A DNA stretch of 64,000 bases from Lentimicrobiaceae bacterium (GTDB lineage Bacteria; Bacteroidota; Bacteroidia; Bacteroidales; JALOCA01), in the NCBI GenBank assembly GCA_023227965.1, contig JALOCA010000016.1:1-64000 (forward strand), written 5' to 3'. Below, piece after piece: positions 44,656 through 51,481 of this stretch. The position numbers and the translations under genes were made by a program. Position 1 is the first letter of the stretch. Each line of letters starts with the position of its first letter. The notes under the pieces are model-generated. The model made no database searches. It worked only from the letters and a program-made list of their open reading frames with translations, and had not been told where the DNA came from.

Positions 44656-45987
44656 ATGAATAAAATTATACTCATCATACAACGCGAATACCTTACCAGG
44701 GTTAAAAAAAGATCATTTATCGTGATGACGATTCTGGGACCCCTACTGATGGCTTCTTTGATGATAGTTCCCATTTACTTGGCTACGGTATCCGACAAAA
44801 CCCATGTTATACAGGTGGTTGACGAAACAGGAATTTTCTTTAATAAGTTTCGCGATGCAGATAAAATTAAATTCAAATATGTTTTGCAGGATATAAACGT
44901 TGCTAAAGAAGCCCTGCAGTCATCGGGCGATTATGCCGTTTTGTACATTCCGAAAACTGAAATAGCCATCCCGGAAAACGCAATAATATACTCGGATAAA
45001 CAACCAAGTCTCACGATTAAAGAATATATTTCCAATACCATGCAAAAAGAGATCGAAAAAATGAAGATGAAAGCTTCCGGTCTCGACGAAACCATTTTAC
45101 AATCCATAAAAGCCAACGTGAAACTTTCCACCATAAAATTAGAAGCCGGAGGTGAAGAAAAAAGAAGTTACACCGAGGTTAGTATGGTACTGGGCATGTT
45201 TGCCGGAATCATGATTTATTTTTTTATTTTTCTTTTTGGTTCACAGGTAATGCGGGGTGTGATAGAGGAAAAAACAAGCCGTATTGTAGAGGTTATCATT
45301 TCATCGGTAAAACCATTTCAGTTAATGATGGGGAAAATTATAGGGGTCGCATTGGTAGGTCTTACCCAGTTTTTGCTATGGGTGGTACTTACATTTGCAA
45401 TTGTTACTGTTTTTAAGACCAGTTTTCCTGATAAATTTTCGTTACAAAATAGCGAACAAAAAATGATAAGTAGTTCTCAGCTTGTACCAGCTACTGACAG
45501 TACCACCCCAAAAGCTGATGAGATGCCGGAAACGCAAAAAATAATGGAAGCCATTGCTTCGGTGGATTTTGGGGTAATGATAGCCGCTTTCATTTTCTAT
45601 TTTCTTTTCGGATACCTTTTGTATGCCGCTTTGTTTGCCGCTATTGGTTCGGCGGTGGATAACGAAGCCGACACCCAGCAGTTTATGCTTCCAGTAACCA
45701 TTCCGCTTATTTTTGCGATAGTAATGGCGCAATATGTTATCAACAACCCCGACGGACCACTTTCCTTCTGGCTATCCATTATACCACTTACTTCACCGAT
45801 AATTATGATCATCCGTATTCCTTTCGGTGTTCCATTTACCGACCTGGCTTTGTCGGTTGTTCTGCTTATTCTGGGTTTTTTTGCCTGCACCTGGCTTGCC
45901 GGGAAAATCTACCGGACAGGAATACTTATGTATGGTAAAAAAGTGGATTATAAAGAATTATGGAAATGGATCAGCTATAAAGGCTGA
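44656..45987 (+). CDS. ABC-2 type permease (NatB/YhaP-like)
   Basis: 443 aa from the ATG at 44656 (an upstream GTG/ATG frame extends into the ATPase end but the conserved N-terminus is MNKIILIIQREYLTRVKKRSFIVMT). One N-terminal helix, a ~140-residue extracytoplasmic domain, then five more helices: AGIMIYFFIFLFGSQVMRG, LTQFLLWVVLTFAIVTVF, FGVMIAAFIFYFLFGYLLY, LIFAIVMAQYV, LALSVVLLILGFFAC. The EEKTSRIVEVIISSVKPFQLMMGK block is the ABC-2 family hallmark. Substrate unknown; sodium or lipid/antibiotic export are the usual guesses. Confidence 0.9.
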   Translation: MNKIILIIQREYLTRVKKRSFIVMTILGPLLMASLMIVPIYLATVSDKTHVIQVVDETGIFFNKFRDADKIKFKYVLQDINVAKEALQSSGDYAVLYIPKTEIAIPENAIIYSDKQPSLTIKEYISNTMQKEIEKMKMKASGLDETILQSIKANVKLSTIKLEAGGEEKRSYTEVSMVLGMFAGIMIYFFIFLFGSQVMRGVIEEKTSRIVEVIISSVKPFQLMMGKIIGVALVGLTQFLLWVVLTFAIVTVFKTSFPDKFSLQNSEQKMISSSQLVPATDSTTPKADEMPETQKIMEAIASVDFGVMIAAFIFYFLFGYLLYAALFAAIGSAVDNEADTQQFMLPVTIPLIFAIVMAQYVINNPDGPLSFWLSIIPLTSPIIMIIRIPFGVPFTDLALSVVLLILGFFACTWLAGKIYRTGILMYGKKVDYKELWKWISYKG

Positions 45988-46007
45988 GGTAATAAAACCA
46001 ACAAGCT

Positions 46008-47174
46008 ATGCCCCGGATTTTAATCATTGATGACGAAAAAAGCATACGAACTACCCTTCGCGAAATTCTTGAATACGAAAAATACACTGTGGAGGATGCC
46101 CCGGACGGACTTACAGCCATCGAAATGGTGAAAAATATCGCTTACGATGTGATTCTTTGCGACATAAAAATGCCCCAGATGGACGGCATCGAAGTATTGG
46201 AAGCCATTCAGAAAATTTCCGACAGCCCCGTAATCATGATTTCAGGACATGGAACCATTGATACCGCTGTAGAAGCCATAAAAAAGGGTGCGTACGATTA
46301 TATTTCAAAACCTCCTGACCTTAACAGGCTGCTGGTGAGCCTTCGCAATGCTCTTGACAAAAGAAACCTGATTACCGAAACAAAAATTCTTCGGAAGAAA
46401 GTGGGTAAATCCTACGAAATGATTGGAAACGCTCCAGCGATTCAAAAAGTGAAGGAAATGATTGAAAGGGTGGCTCCAACCAATGCAAGGGTGTTGATTA
46501 CTGGTGATAACGGCACAGGAAAAGAGTTGGTTGCACGCTGGCTTCACGAACTTAGCAACCGGGCAGAACAACCATTTGTAGAGGTAAATTGCGCTGCAAT
46601 TCCTTCCGAACTTATCGAAAGTGAATTGTTTGGACACGAAAAAGGTTCCTTCACCTCGGCGATAAAACAACGCAAAGGTGATTTTGAACAAGCCGACGGG
46701 GGAACTTTATTCCTCGATGAAATAGGTGACATGAGTCTTTCGGCACAGGCTAAGGTACTGCGTGCCCTTCAGGAAAATAAAATCATGCGTGTGGGAGGCG
46801 AAAAAGACATACCGGTAAATGTAAGGGTGATTGCCGCTACCAACAAGGACCTAAAAACTGAAATTGAGAATAAGAATTTCCGCGAAGACCTTTATCATCG
46901 TTTGAGTGTTATCATTATTCATGTTCCCTCTCTCAATGAAAGAAAAGACGATATTCCTTTGCTTGCACAACATTTTATGCAGGAATACTGTCAGTTACAG
47001 GGAAAAGCTCTGTTAAATTTTATGCCCGAAGCCTTTACGCTACTGCAAAATATCTGGTGGACAGGTAATATCCGCGAACTCCGCAATGTAGTGGAACGGC
47101 TTGCTATTCTTTGCGATAACGATATTACGACGGACGATATCAGACAGTATGTAATGCCGCTTAATACAAAATAA
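46008..47174 (+). CDS. NtrC-family sigma-54 activator lacking a DNA-binding domain
   Basis: 388 aa. Receiver domain 1-120 with acidic pair Asp8/Asp9, phospho-acceptor Asp52 (CDIKMPQMDG) and Lys101. AAA+ domain: Walker A GDNGTGKE at 166-173, sigma-54 contact loop reading GSFTSA (213-218) in place of GAFTGA, Walker B GGTLFLDEIGD, arginine region WTGNIRELRN. The protein ends 30 residues later; the FIS helix-turn-helix of normal NtrC proteins (~450 aa) is missing, and no frameshifted remnant follows the stop. GSFTSA appears to be a common variant in this phylum. Possibly acts on RNA polymerase from solution. Follows NatAB by 20 bp; no histidine kinase nearby. Confidence 0.9.
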   Translation: MPRILIIDDEKSIRTTLREILEYEKYTVEDAPDGLTAIEMVKNIAYDVILCDIKMPQMDGIEVLEAIQKISDSPVIMISGHGTIDTAVEAIKKGAYDYISKPPDLNRLLVSLRNALDKRNLITETKILRKKVGKSYEMIGNAPAIQKVKEMIERVAPTNARVLITGDNGTGKELVARWLHELSNRAEQPFVEVNCAAIPSELIESELFGHEKGSFTSAIKQRKGDFEQADGGTLFLDEIGDMSLSAQAKVLRALQENKIMRVGGEKDIPVNVRVIAATNKDLKTEIENKNFREDLYHRLSVIIIHVPSLNERKDDIPLLAQHFMQEYCQLQGKALLNFMPEAFTLLQNIWWTGNIRELRNVVERLAILCDNDITTDDIRQYVMPLNTK

Positions 47175-47293
47175 CCTGGAATAGAAAAAAGCAGCTATTT
47201 TAATTATCCAAACCAATTCGGATAAATACTTTATTGTCCCGATGTGTTTTTTAAGAAAAACGAACCAGTAGTTGCCGGGCAGTAAAAACAAAA

Positions 47294-47319
47294 AGGCATC
47301 CCAAACAAATGGAATGCCT
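47294..47319. terminator. Convergent terminator between the activator and fabD
   Basis: Imperfect stem AGGCATCC / GGAATGCCT (one bulge) with AT-rich loop. T-rich tracts flank it on both strands (TTTTGTTTTTAC on minus), so it may serve both transcripts. Confidence 0.55.
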
Positions 47320-47345
47320 AAGGGTTTTGTTCCGGCAAATAATTG

Positions 47346-48221
47346 TCAGGCGCTCATGGTTTCCACTTCGGCGCTCACTTTTTTAATCAATCCCTGTAAT
47401 ACATTGCCGGGACCTACTTCAATAAAGGTAGTAGCTCTGTCGGCTATCATATTGCGCGAGATTTGTGTCCAGCGTACGGGTGAAGTAAGCTGTGCGATAA
47501 GGTTCTTTTTAATGGCAGCGGGATCGGTATAAGGCAAGGCATCCACATTCTGGTAAACGGGGCAAACGGGAGTATTAAAAGCCGTAGCATTGATGGCTTC
47601 GGCAAGTTCAATCCTTGCGGGTTCCATCAGCGGAGAATGGAAAGCTCCGCCCACTTTAAGCGGCAACGCACGTTTGGCTCCGGCGGCTTTCAGCTTTTCG
47701 CAGGCAATCTCAATTCCTTTGATCGAACCGGAAATAACCAACTGTCCGGGAGTATTATAATTGGCAGGAACCACTATTTCATCAATCGTCTTCAGCGTTT
47801 CTTCCACCACTTCGTCCGATAGTCCGATAATGGCAGCCATGGTTGAAGGTTCTTTTTCGCAGGCTTTCTGCATGGCCATGGCGCGGGCATAAACTAATTT
47901 TAACCCATCTTCAAACGAAAGGGCTTTGTTTGCCACCAATGCCGAGAATTCGCCCAATGAATGTCCGGCAACCATATCGGGTTTAAAATCGTTGCCTAAG
48001 GTAGCGGCAAGAATAACGGAATGCAGGAAAATAGCCGGCTGGGTAACTTTGGTTTGCCGGAGGTCTTCATCGGTTCCGTTAAACATCAGGTCGGTAATCC
48101 GGAAACCTAATATTTCATTGGCTTTTTCAAACATCTTTTTGGCGAGGGGGGAATTATCGTGTAAATCTTTTCCCATCCCTACATATTGGGCGCCCTGCCC
48201 TGGAAAAACGTATGCCTTCAT
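47346..48221 (-). CDS. fabD: Malonyl-CoA:ACP transacylase
   Basis: Loads malonyl onto acyl carrier protein for fatty acid synthesis. 291 aa from the ATG at 48221; a TTG 39 bp upstream would add a 13-residue tail unrelated to the family, whose N-terminus is MKAYVFPGQGAQYVGMG. Active-site serine in VAGHSLGEFSALV, Arg and His in the ARAMAMQ and GGAFHSPLM blocks, and Gln in PGQGAQ. Ends EVGPGNVLQGLIKK. No other fab genes are adjacent. Confidence 0.93.
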   Translation of the reverse strand: MKAYVFPGQGAQYVGMGKDLHDNSPLAKKMFEKANEILGFRITDLMFNGTDEDLRQTKVTQPAIFLHSVILAATLGNDFKPDMVAGHSLGEFSALVANKALSFEDGLKLVYARAMAMQKACEKEPSTMAAIIGLSDEVVEETLKTIDEIVVPANYNTPGQLVISGSIKGIEIACEKLKAAGAKRALPLKVGGAFHSPLMEPARIELAEAINATAFNTPVCPVYQNVDALPYTDPAAIKKNLIAQLTSPVRWTQISRNMIADRATTFIEVGPGNVLQGLIKKVSAEVETMSA

Positions 48222-48326
48222 GTTAGCTTGGGGTTTGGAGTTATGAGTTTGGAGCGTCAACCCTATTCTTTATTTTGGATTCTTATTTTAAAATCGAAAC
48301 TCTTACTTTTGAGGTCTAACTTTACC

Positions 48327-49055
48327 TTAGTTTCTTCTTCCTAAGAAACGGAGCAGGAAGAGGAAGAGGTTGATAAAGTCGAGGTATAGAGACATTGCCC
48401 CCATGATGGTAAGTTTACGGGTAGATTCGGTGCCATATTCTGTACCTGCACCAATGCGTTTTAGTTTCTGAACGTCGTAAGCGGTAAGCCCGGTAAAAAT
48501 AACCACACCAAGAAAACTGATGATATAACCCATGTCTTTGCTGTCCATAAACATATTTACAAGGCTGGCAATAATAATTCCAATCAAGCCCATCATCATA
48601 AGAGAGCCGAGTTTGGTAAGATCTATTTTGGTAGTGTAACCCATAACTGCCATAATGCCGAACATTCCCGAGGTAACCAAAAAAGTAGAGAAGATAGAAC
48701 CAAGTTGGTAAGCCGCAAAAATGAAGCTAAGACTCATTCCCATCAGAATAGCAAAAACGGCAAATAAAAGAGTGATGGCAGAACCTGAAAGGCGTTGAAA
48801 ACCGAACGACATCAGCATTACAAAGCCTAATGGAGCAAAGGTAACTATCCAGCCTAAGCCAGTCATTCCGGTTTGGGAGTTGAAAAGCATTCCGAGTAAT
48901 TCTTTGTTTGTTCCGAAATAAAAAGCTGTAAGAGCGGTTATTGCCAAAGCAAGGAACATCCAGGTAAATACACCCGAAATAAAGGTTTTGGCTACAGGAA
49001 GGCTTTCGGTGCGTTCCTGCTGAAGGAAATTGAAATTGTTTTGATTTTCGTACAT
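48327..49055 (-). CDS. Bax inhibitor-1/YccA family membrane protein
   Basis: 242 aa with seven hydrophobic segments and the family's signature ending FINLFLFLLRFLGRRN; SLYLDFINLF contains the conserved Asp and the C-terminus ends with a di-Arg. Motif GLTAYDVQKLKRIG is also typical. Bacterial members such as YbhL or YetJ are pH-gated calcium leak channels or interact with FtsH. ATG at 49055; a TAATTTTG -7 element (minus; CAAAATTA at 49076-49083) lies about 20 bp upstream. Confidence 0.9.
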   Translation of the reverse strand: MYENQNNFNFLQQERTESLPVAKTFISGVFTWMFLALAITALTAFYFGTNKELLGMLFNSQTGMTGLGWIVTFAPLGFVMLMSFGFQRLSGSAITLLFAVFAILMGMSLSFIFAAYQLGSIFSTFLVTSGMFGIMAVMGYTTKIDLTKLGSLMMMGLIGIIIASLVNMFMDSKDMGYIISFLGVVIFTGLTAYDVQKLKRIGAGTEYGTESTRKLTIMGAMSLYLDFINLFLFLLRFLGRRN

Positions 49056-49258
49056 TTTCTTAAAATTTTAAAATGCAAAATTACGGAAAAAGGAATTGCA
49101 AATAATAAGCCATATCAGGGTGCGACTGACAAGATGGCAAGGTTTTAACAAAATTTGAGATTTTTTGGTTAAATAAATTCAAAAACGAGCAAATTTATGA
49201 GGGTTACAAAACATGAAAAACCAAGTACAATTAAAGGCTTAAGGCAATTTAGTTGCTT

Positions 49259-49918
49259 CTAATGTAACTTGGATGAAATCAAATGCAGAAATTCCGACCG
49301 GGTTTTGTCAACCAGGAATGCCCCGGTAAAGTCAGAAGTAGTGGTTACCGAGTTTTGTTTCTGGATACCCCGCATACTCATGCACATATGCACTGCTTCA
49401 ATAACCACTGCAACACCAAGCGGATGTAAAGTATTATGAATAGCTTCTTTAATTTGGGTGGTCAATCTTTCCTGTACCTGCAAACGACGGGCGTAGGCAT
49501 CTACTACACGTGGAATTTTGCTTAATCCAACAATATAACCGTTTGGAATATAAGCAACATGGGCTTTCCCAAAGAAAGGGATCATGTGATGTTCGCACAT
49601 GGAATATATTTCTATGTCTTTCACTATCACCATTTGTTTGTAATCTTCCTTAAACATTGCCGAACGAAGGATTTCTTCCGGATTGAGGTCGTAACCGTGG
49701 GTAAGAAACTGCATGGCTTTGGCGATGCGTTCGGGTGTTTTCAACAAACCTTCCCGTCCGGGGTTCTCACCTATCAGTTTAAGGATCTCGGAATAATGGT
49801 AAGATAACTTTTTGATGATTTCGAGGTTGTACAAATCCAGTTTTTCGTAACCTTCACGGGTTTCGTAATCGTCCATCAAGTTTTCTTTTATCATTCCCTT
49901 ATCAATTTCGCTACTCAT
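49259..49918 (-). CDS. folE: GTP cyclohydrolase I
   Basis: Opens GTP to dihydroneopterin triphosphate, entry to folate, biopterin and queuosine. 219 aa. Zinc ligands Cys108 and His111 (SMCEHHMIPFFG) and Cys179 (HMCMSMRG); substrate motifs SKIPRVVDAYARRLQVQERLT and TSDFTGAF. Homodecamer by family. It directly follows (12 bp) a COG0720 enzyme with the biopterin-type spacing, so the two probably work on the same substrate. Confidence 0.96.
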   Translation of the reverse strand: MSSEIDKGMIKENLMDDYETREGYEKLDLYNLEIIKKLSYHYSEILKLIGENPGREGLLKTPERIAKAMQFLTHGYDLNPEEILRSAMFKEDYKQMVIVKDIEIYSMCEHHMIPFFGKAHVAYIPNGYIVGLSKIPRVVDAYARRLQVQERLTTQIKEAIHNTLHPLGVAVVIEAVHMCMSMRGIQKQNSVTTTSDFTGAFLVDKTRSEFLHLISSKLH

Positions 49919-49930
49919 TTCCTGGATTTT

Positions 49931-50344
49931 TTAGTTTCCAAAATATTCAACAAAATTATTTTCTGTTTCTTCTAATTTTACGGAGTGCAATTCCACACCC
50001 AGCAATTCCACAGATGTGGCTATCTGGTTCCATATGCCTATTGCAAGATTTTCGGTGGAGGCAAATACTCCCTGCATAAAATCTACTTCAAGGTTGATGT
50101 TTTTATGATCGAGTATGTTGATGACCTGTTCGTGGATAAGCTGACTTAGTAGGGTAAGGTTTACCAAAAAACCGGTTTGCGGATTTATTTCCCCTTTTAC
50201 GGTTACCCAAAGGGTATAATTATGCCCATGCCAGTTGGGGTTTGAGCATTTGCCAAAAACCCTGAGGTTTTCTTCATCAGAAAACTCAGGATTAAAAAGG
50301 CGGTGTGCCGCATTAAACCTCTCTTTGCGTGTAAGATAAATCAT
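49931..50344 (-). CDS. 6-pyruvoyl-tetrahydropterin synthase-like protein (PTPS type)
   Basis: 137-aa T-fold protein. Zn ligands His14 (FNAAHRL), His39 and His41; catalytic Cys33 in C-x5-H-G-H (CSNPNWHGH), the spacing of PTPS enzymes of biopterin synthesis and not QueD's C-x3-HGH. Also NILDHKNIN and VKLEETENNFVEY at the C-terminus. The direct pairing with folE supports a route from GTP to pyruvoyl-tetrahydropterin; sepiapterin reductase is not seen here. Starts 94 bp after the preceding membrane-protein gene. Confidence 0.85.
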   Translation of the reverse strand: MIYLTRKERFNAAHRLFNPEFSDEENLRVFGKCSNPNWHGHNYTLWVTVKGEINPQTGFLVNLTLLSQLIHEQVINILDHKNINLEVDFMQGVFASTENLAIGIWNQIATSVELLGVELHSVKLEETENNFVEYFGN

Positions 50345-50437
50345 GGTTTTTCAAATTTTTCATTCAATTTGCTTGGGAAATCCAAAATTACTTCTTTTTC
50401 TTTTCCGGTAATCAAAACAACATTACTGGTACTTTGT

Positions 50438-50809
50438 TTAGATTTTCAATACAGATACAACTTCAAACGCAGTGAACAGCAGGTAGGCAATAAAAAAGCT
50501 GATGATAAAATTAACAGCATCGTCGCGGTACAGCAGTGCATATATTACTATAATAACCAAATATAACAGCAGCTTGCCGAGGGTGGCTATCATGAAATAA
50601 CGAAAAAAAGTACTGAACTTATTTTTTGTGGTTTTCAGCAGGACAGAATATACACCAGCAGTAAACAAAACAAAGAAGATAAAAAGCCAGGGCAGTGCAG
50701 GGGATACGTATGCATCAGGAATAAAATACAAAGCCGCTATTGCTACAAAGGCAACTATGAGAGAAAATATGATAAGGCGTTTTAAAAAAACTGCAAATTG
50801 TGATTTCAT
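50438..50809 (-). CDS. Small four-helix membrane protein (AtpI-like position)
   Basis: 123 aa, four predicted helices: RLIIFSLIVAFVAIAALYFI, PWLFIFFVLFTAGVYSVLL, FMIATLGKLLLYLVIIVIYALLY and FIISFFIAYLLFTAFEVVSVL. No conserved catalytic motif. In Bacteroidota, a protein of this size and topology commonly sits between AtpZ and the AtpB subunit of F0F1 ATP synthase. Here no ATP synthase gene follows, so function as assembly factor is inferred only from position. The gene starts 19 bp after the AtpZ stop. Confidence 0.7.
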   Translation of the reverse strand: MKSQFAVFLKRLIIFSLIVAFVAIAALYFIPDAYVSPALPWLFIFFVLFTAGVYSVLLKTTKNKFSTFFRYFMIATLGKLLLYLVIIVIYALLYRDDAVNFIISFFIAYLLFTAFEVVSVLKI

Positions 50810-50828
50810 CAGAATGTAATTCGTTTTT

Positions 50829-51041
50829 TTAAAAGTCTTTTATGGTATAATAAATGGCGAATGAAACCGAAATCAGCGACATAACCACGGTAAAAAGCGG
50901 GAAACGCATGGGCACCCATTTATCGAGTTGTACACCTCCCCAAATGCCTAATCCGATGATGACCAGCATTTGAAAGGCAATACTCGAATACCGCGCATAG
51001 TTATCAAGCGGTTTCTTCTTTTTCGGGTTGGGACTGTTCAT
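50829..51041 (-). CDS. AtpZ/AtpI-family small membrane protein
   Basis: 70 aa. Charged N-terminus (NPKKKKPLDNYARYSSIA), helix FQMLVIIGLGIWGGVQLDKW, short loop, helix FPLFTVVMSLISVSFAIYYTI. The G-x-x-x-G-x-x-D-K pattern matches AtpZ/AtpI-type proteins that help Mg2+ uptake or c-ring assembly of ATP synthase. Its start lies inside the end of the bactofilin gene (38-bp overlap); no later start is compatible with the full first helix. The normal partner, the atp operon, is not adjacent. Confidence 0.8.
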   Translation of the reverse strand: MNSPNPKKKKPLDNYARYSSIAFQMLVIIGLGIWGGVQLDKWVPMRFPLFTVVMSLISVSFAIYYTIKDF

Positions 51042-51411
51042 TAAAAAAGGTTTTCTCTCCGCCCGTTGCCGGGGTTTCCATACGGCAGCTACCGGTAAAG
51101 CGGGCGCCGGGTTCTATGGCGATTTTATTGGTAATTACATCGCCCGAAAGGTGAGCTGAGGCTTTGAGCGATAGTAGTTCCGAGATAGCAACTTTTGCCT
51201 TTACAATTCCTGAAAAATCGGCGTTTTGACACATAATTTCGCCTTCCACGTTTCCGGTAGTACCTACTATCACTTTACCGGTTGATGTAATGGTGCCGAT
51301 GAGGGTACCGTCAATGCGCATATCGCCGTTTGAATTGATGCTTCCGTTTATTACGGTTCCGCTGCCAATAATATTAATTGAAGGAGGTTCGGGTATAGGT
51401 TGTTTTGCCAT
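51004..51411 (-). CDS. Bactofilin (polymer-forming cytoskeletal protein)
   Basis: 135 aa from the ATG at 51411 (an upstream TTG adds eight residues that look non-family). A central beta-helix with hydrophobic-Gly turns every ~18 residues: INIIGSGTVINGSINSNGD, MRIDGTLIGTITSTGKVIVG, NVEGEIMCQNADFSGIVKAK, HLSGDVITNKIAIEPGARFTG. Termini are unordered. Bactofilins polymerise without nucleotide and can organise cell-wall enzymes. Overlaps AtpZ by 38 bp and follows porW by 70 bp. Confidence 0.92.
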   Translation of the reverse strand: MAKQPIPEPPSINIIGSGTVINGSINSNGDMRIDGTLIGTITSTGKVIVGTTGNVEGEIMCQNADFSGIVKAKVAISELLSLKASAHLSGDVITNKIAIEPGARFTGSCRMETPATGGEKTFFNEQSQPEKEETA

Positions 51412-51481
51412 ATTTTCTGTTTTTCTCGGAAACAAACCTACATAAAATTTTTAAATTGTATATACTATTTTTTTATTTGTT

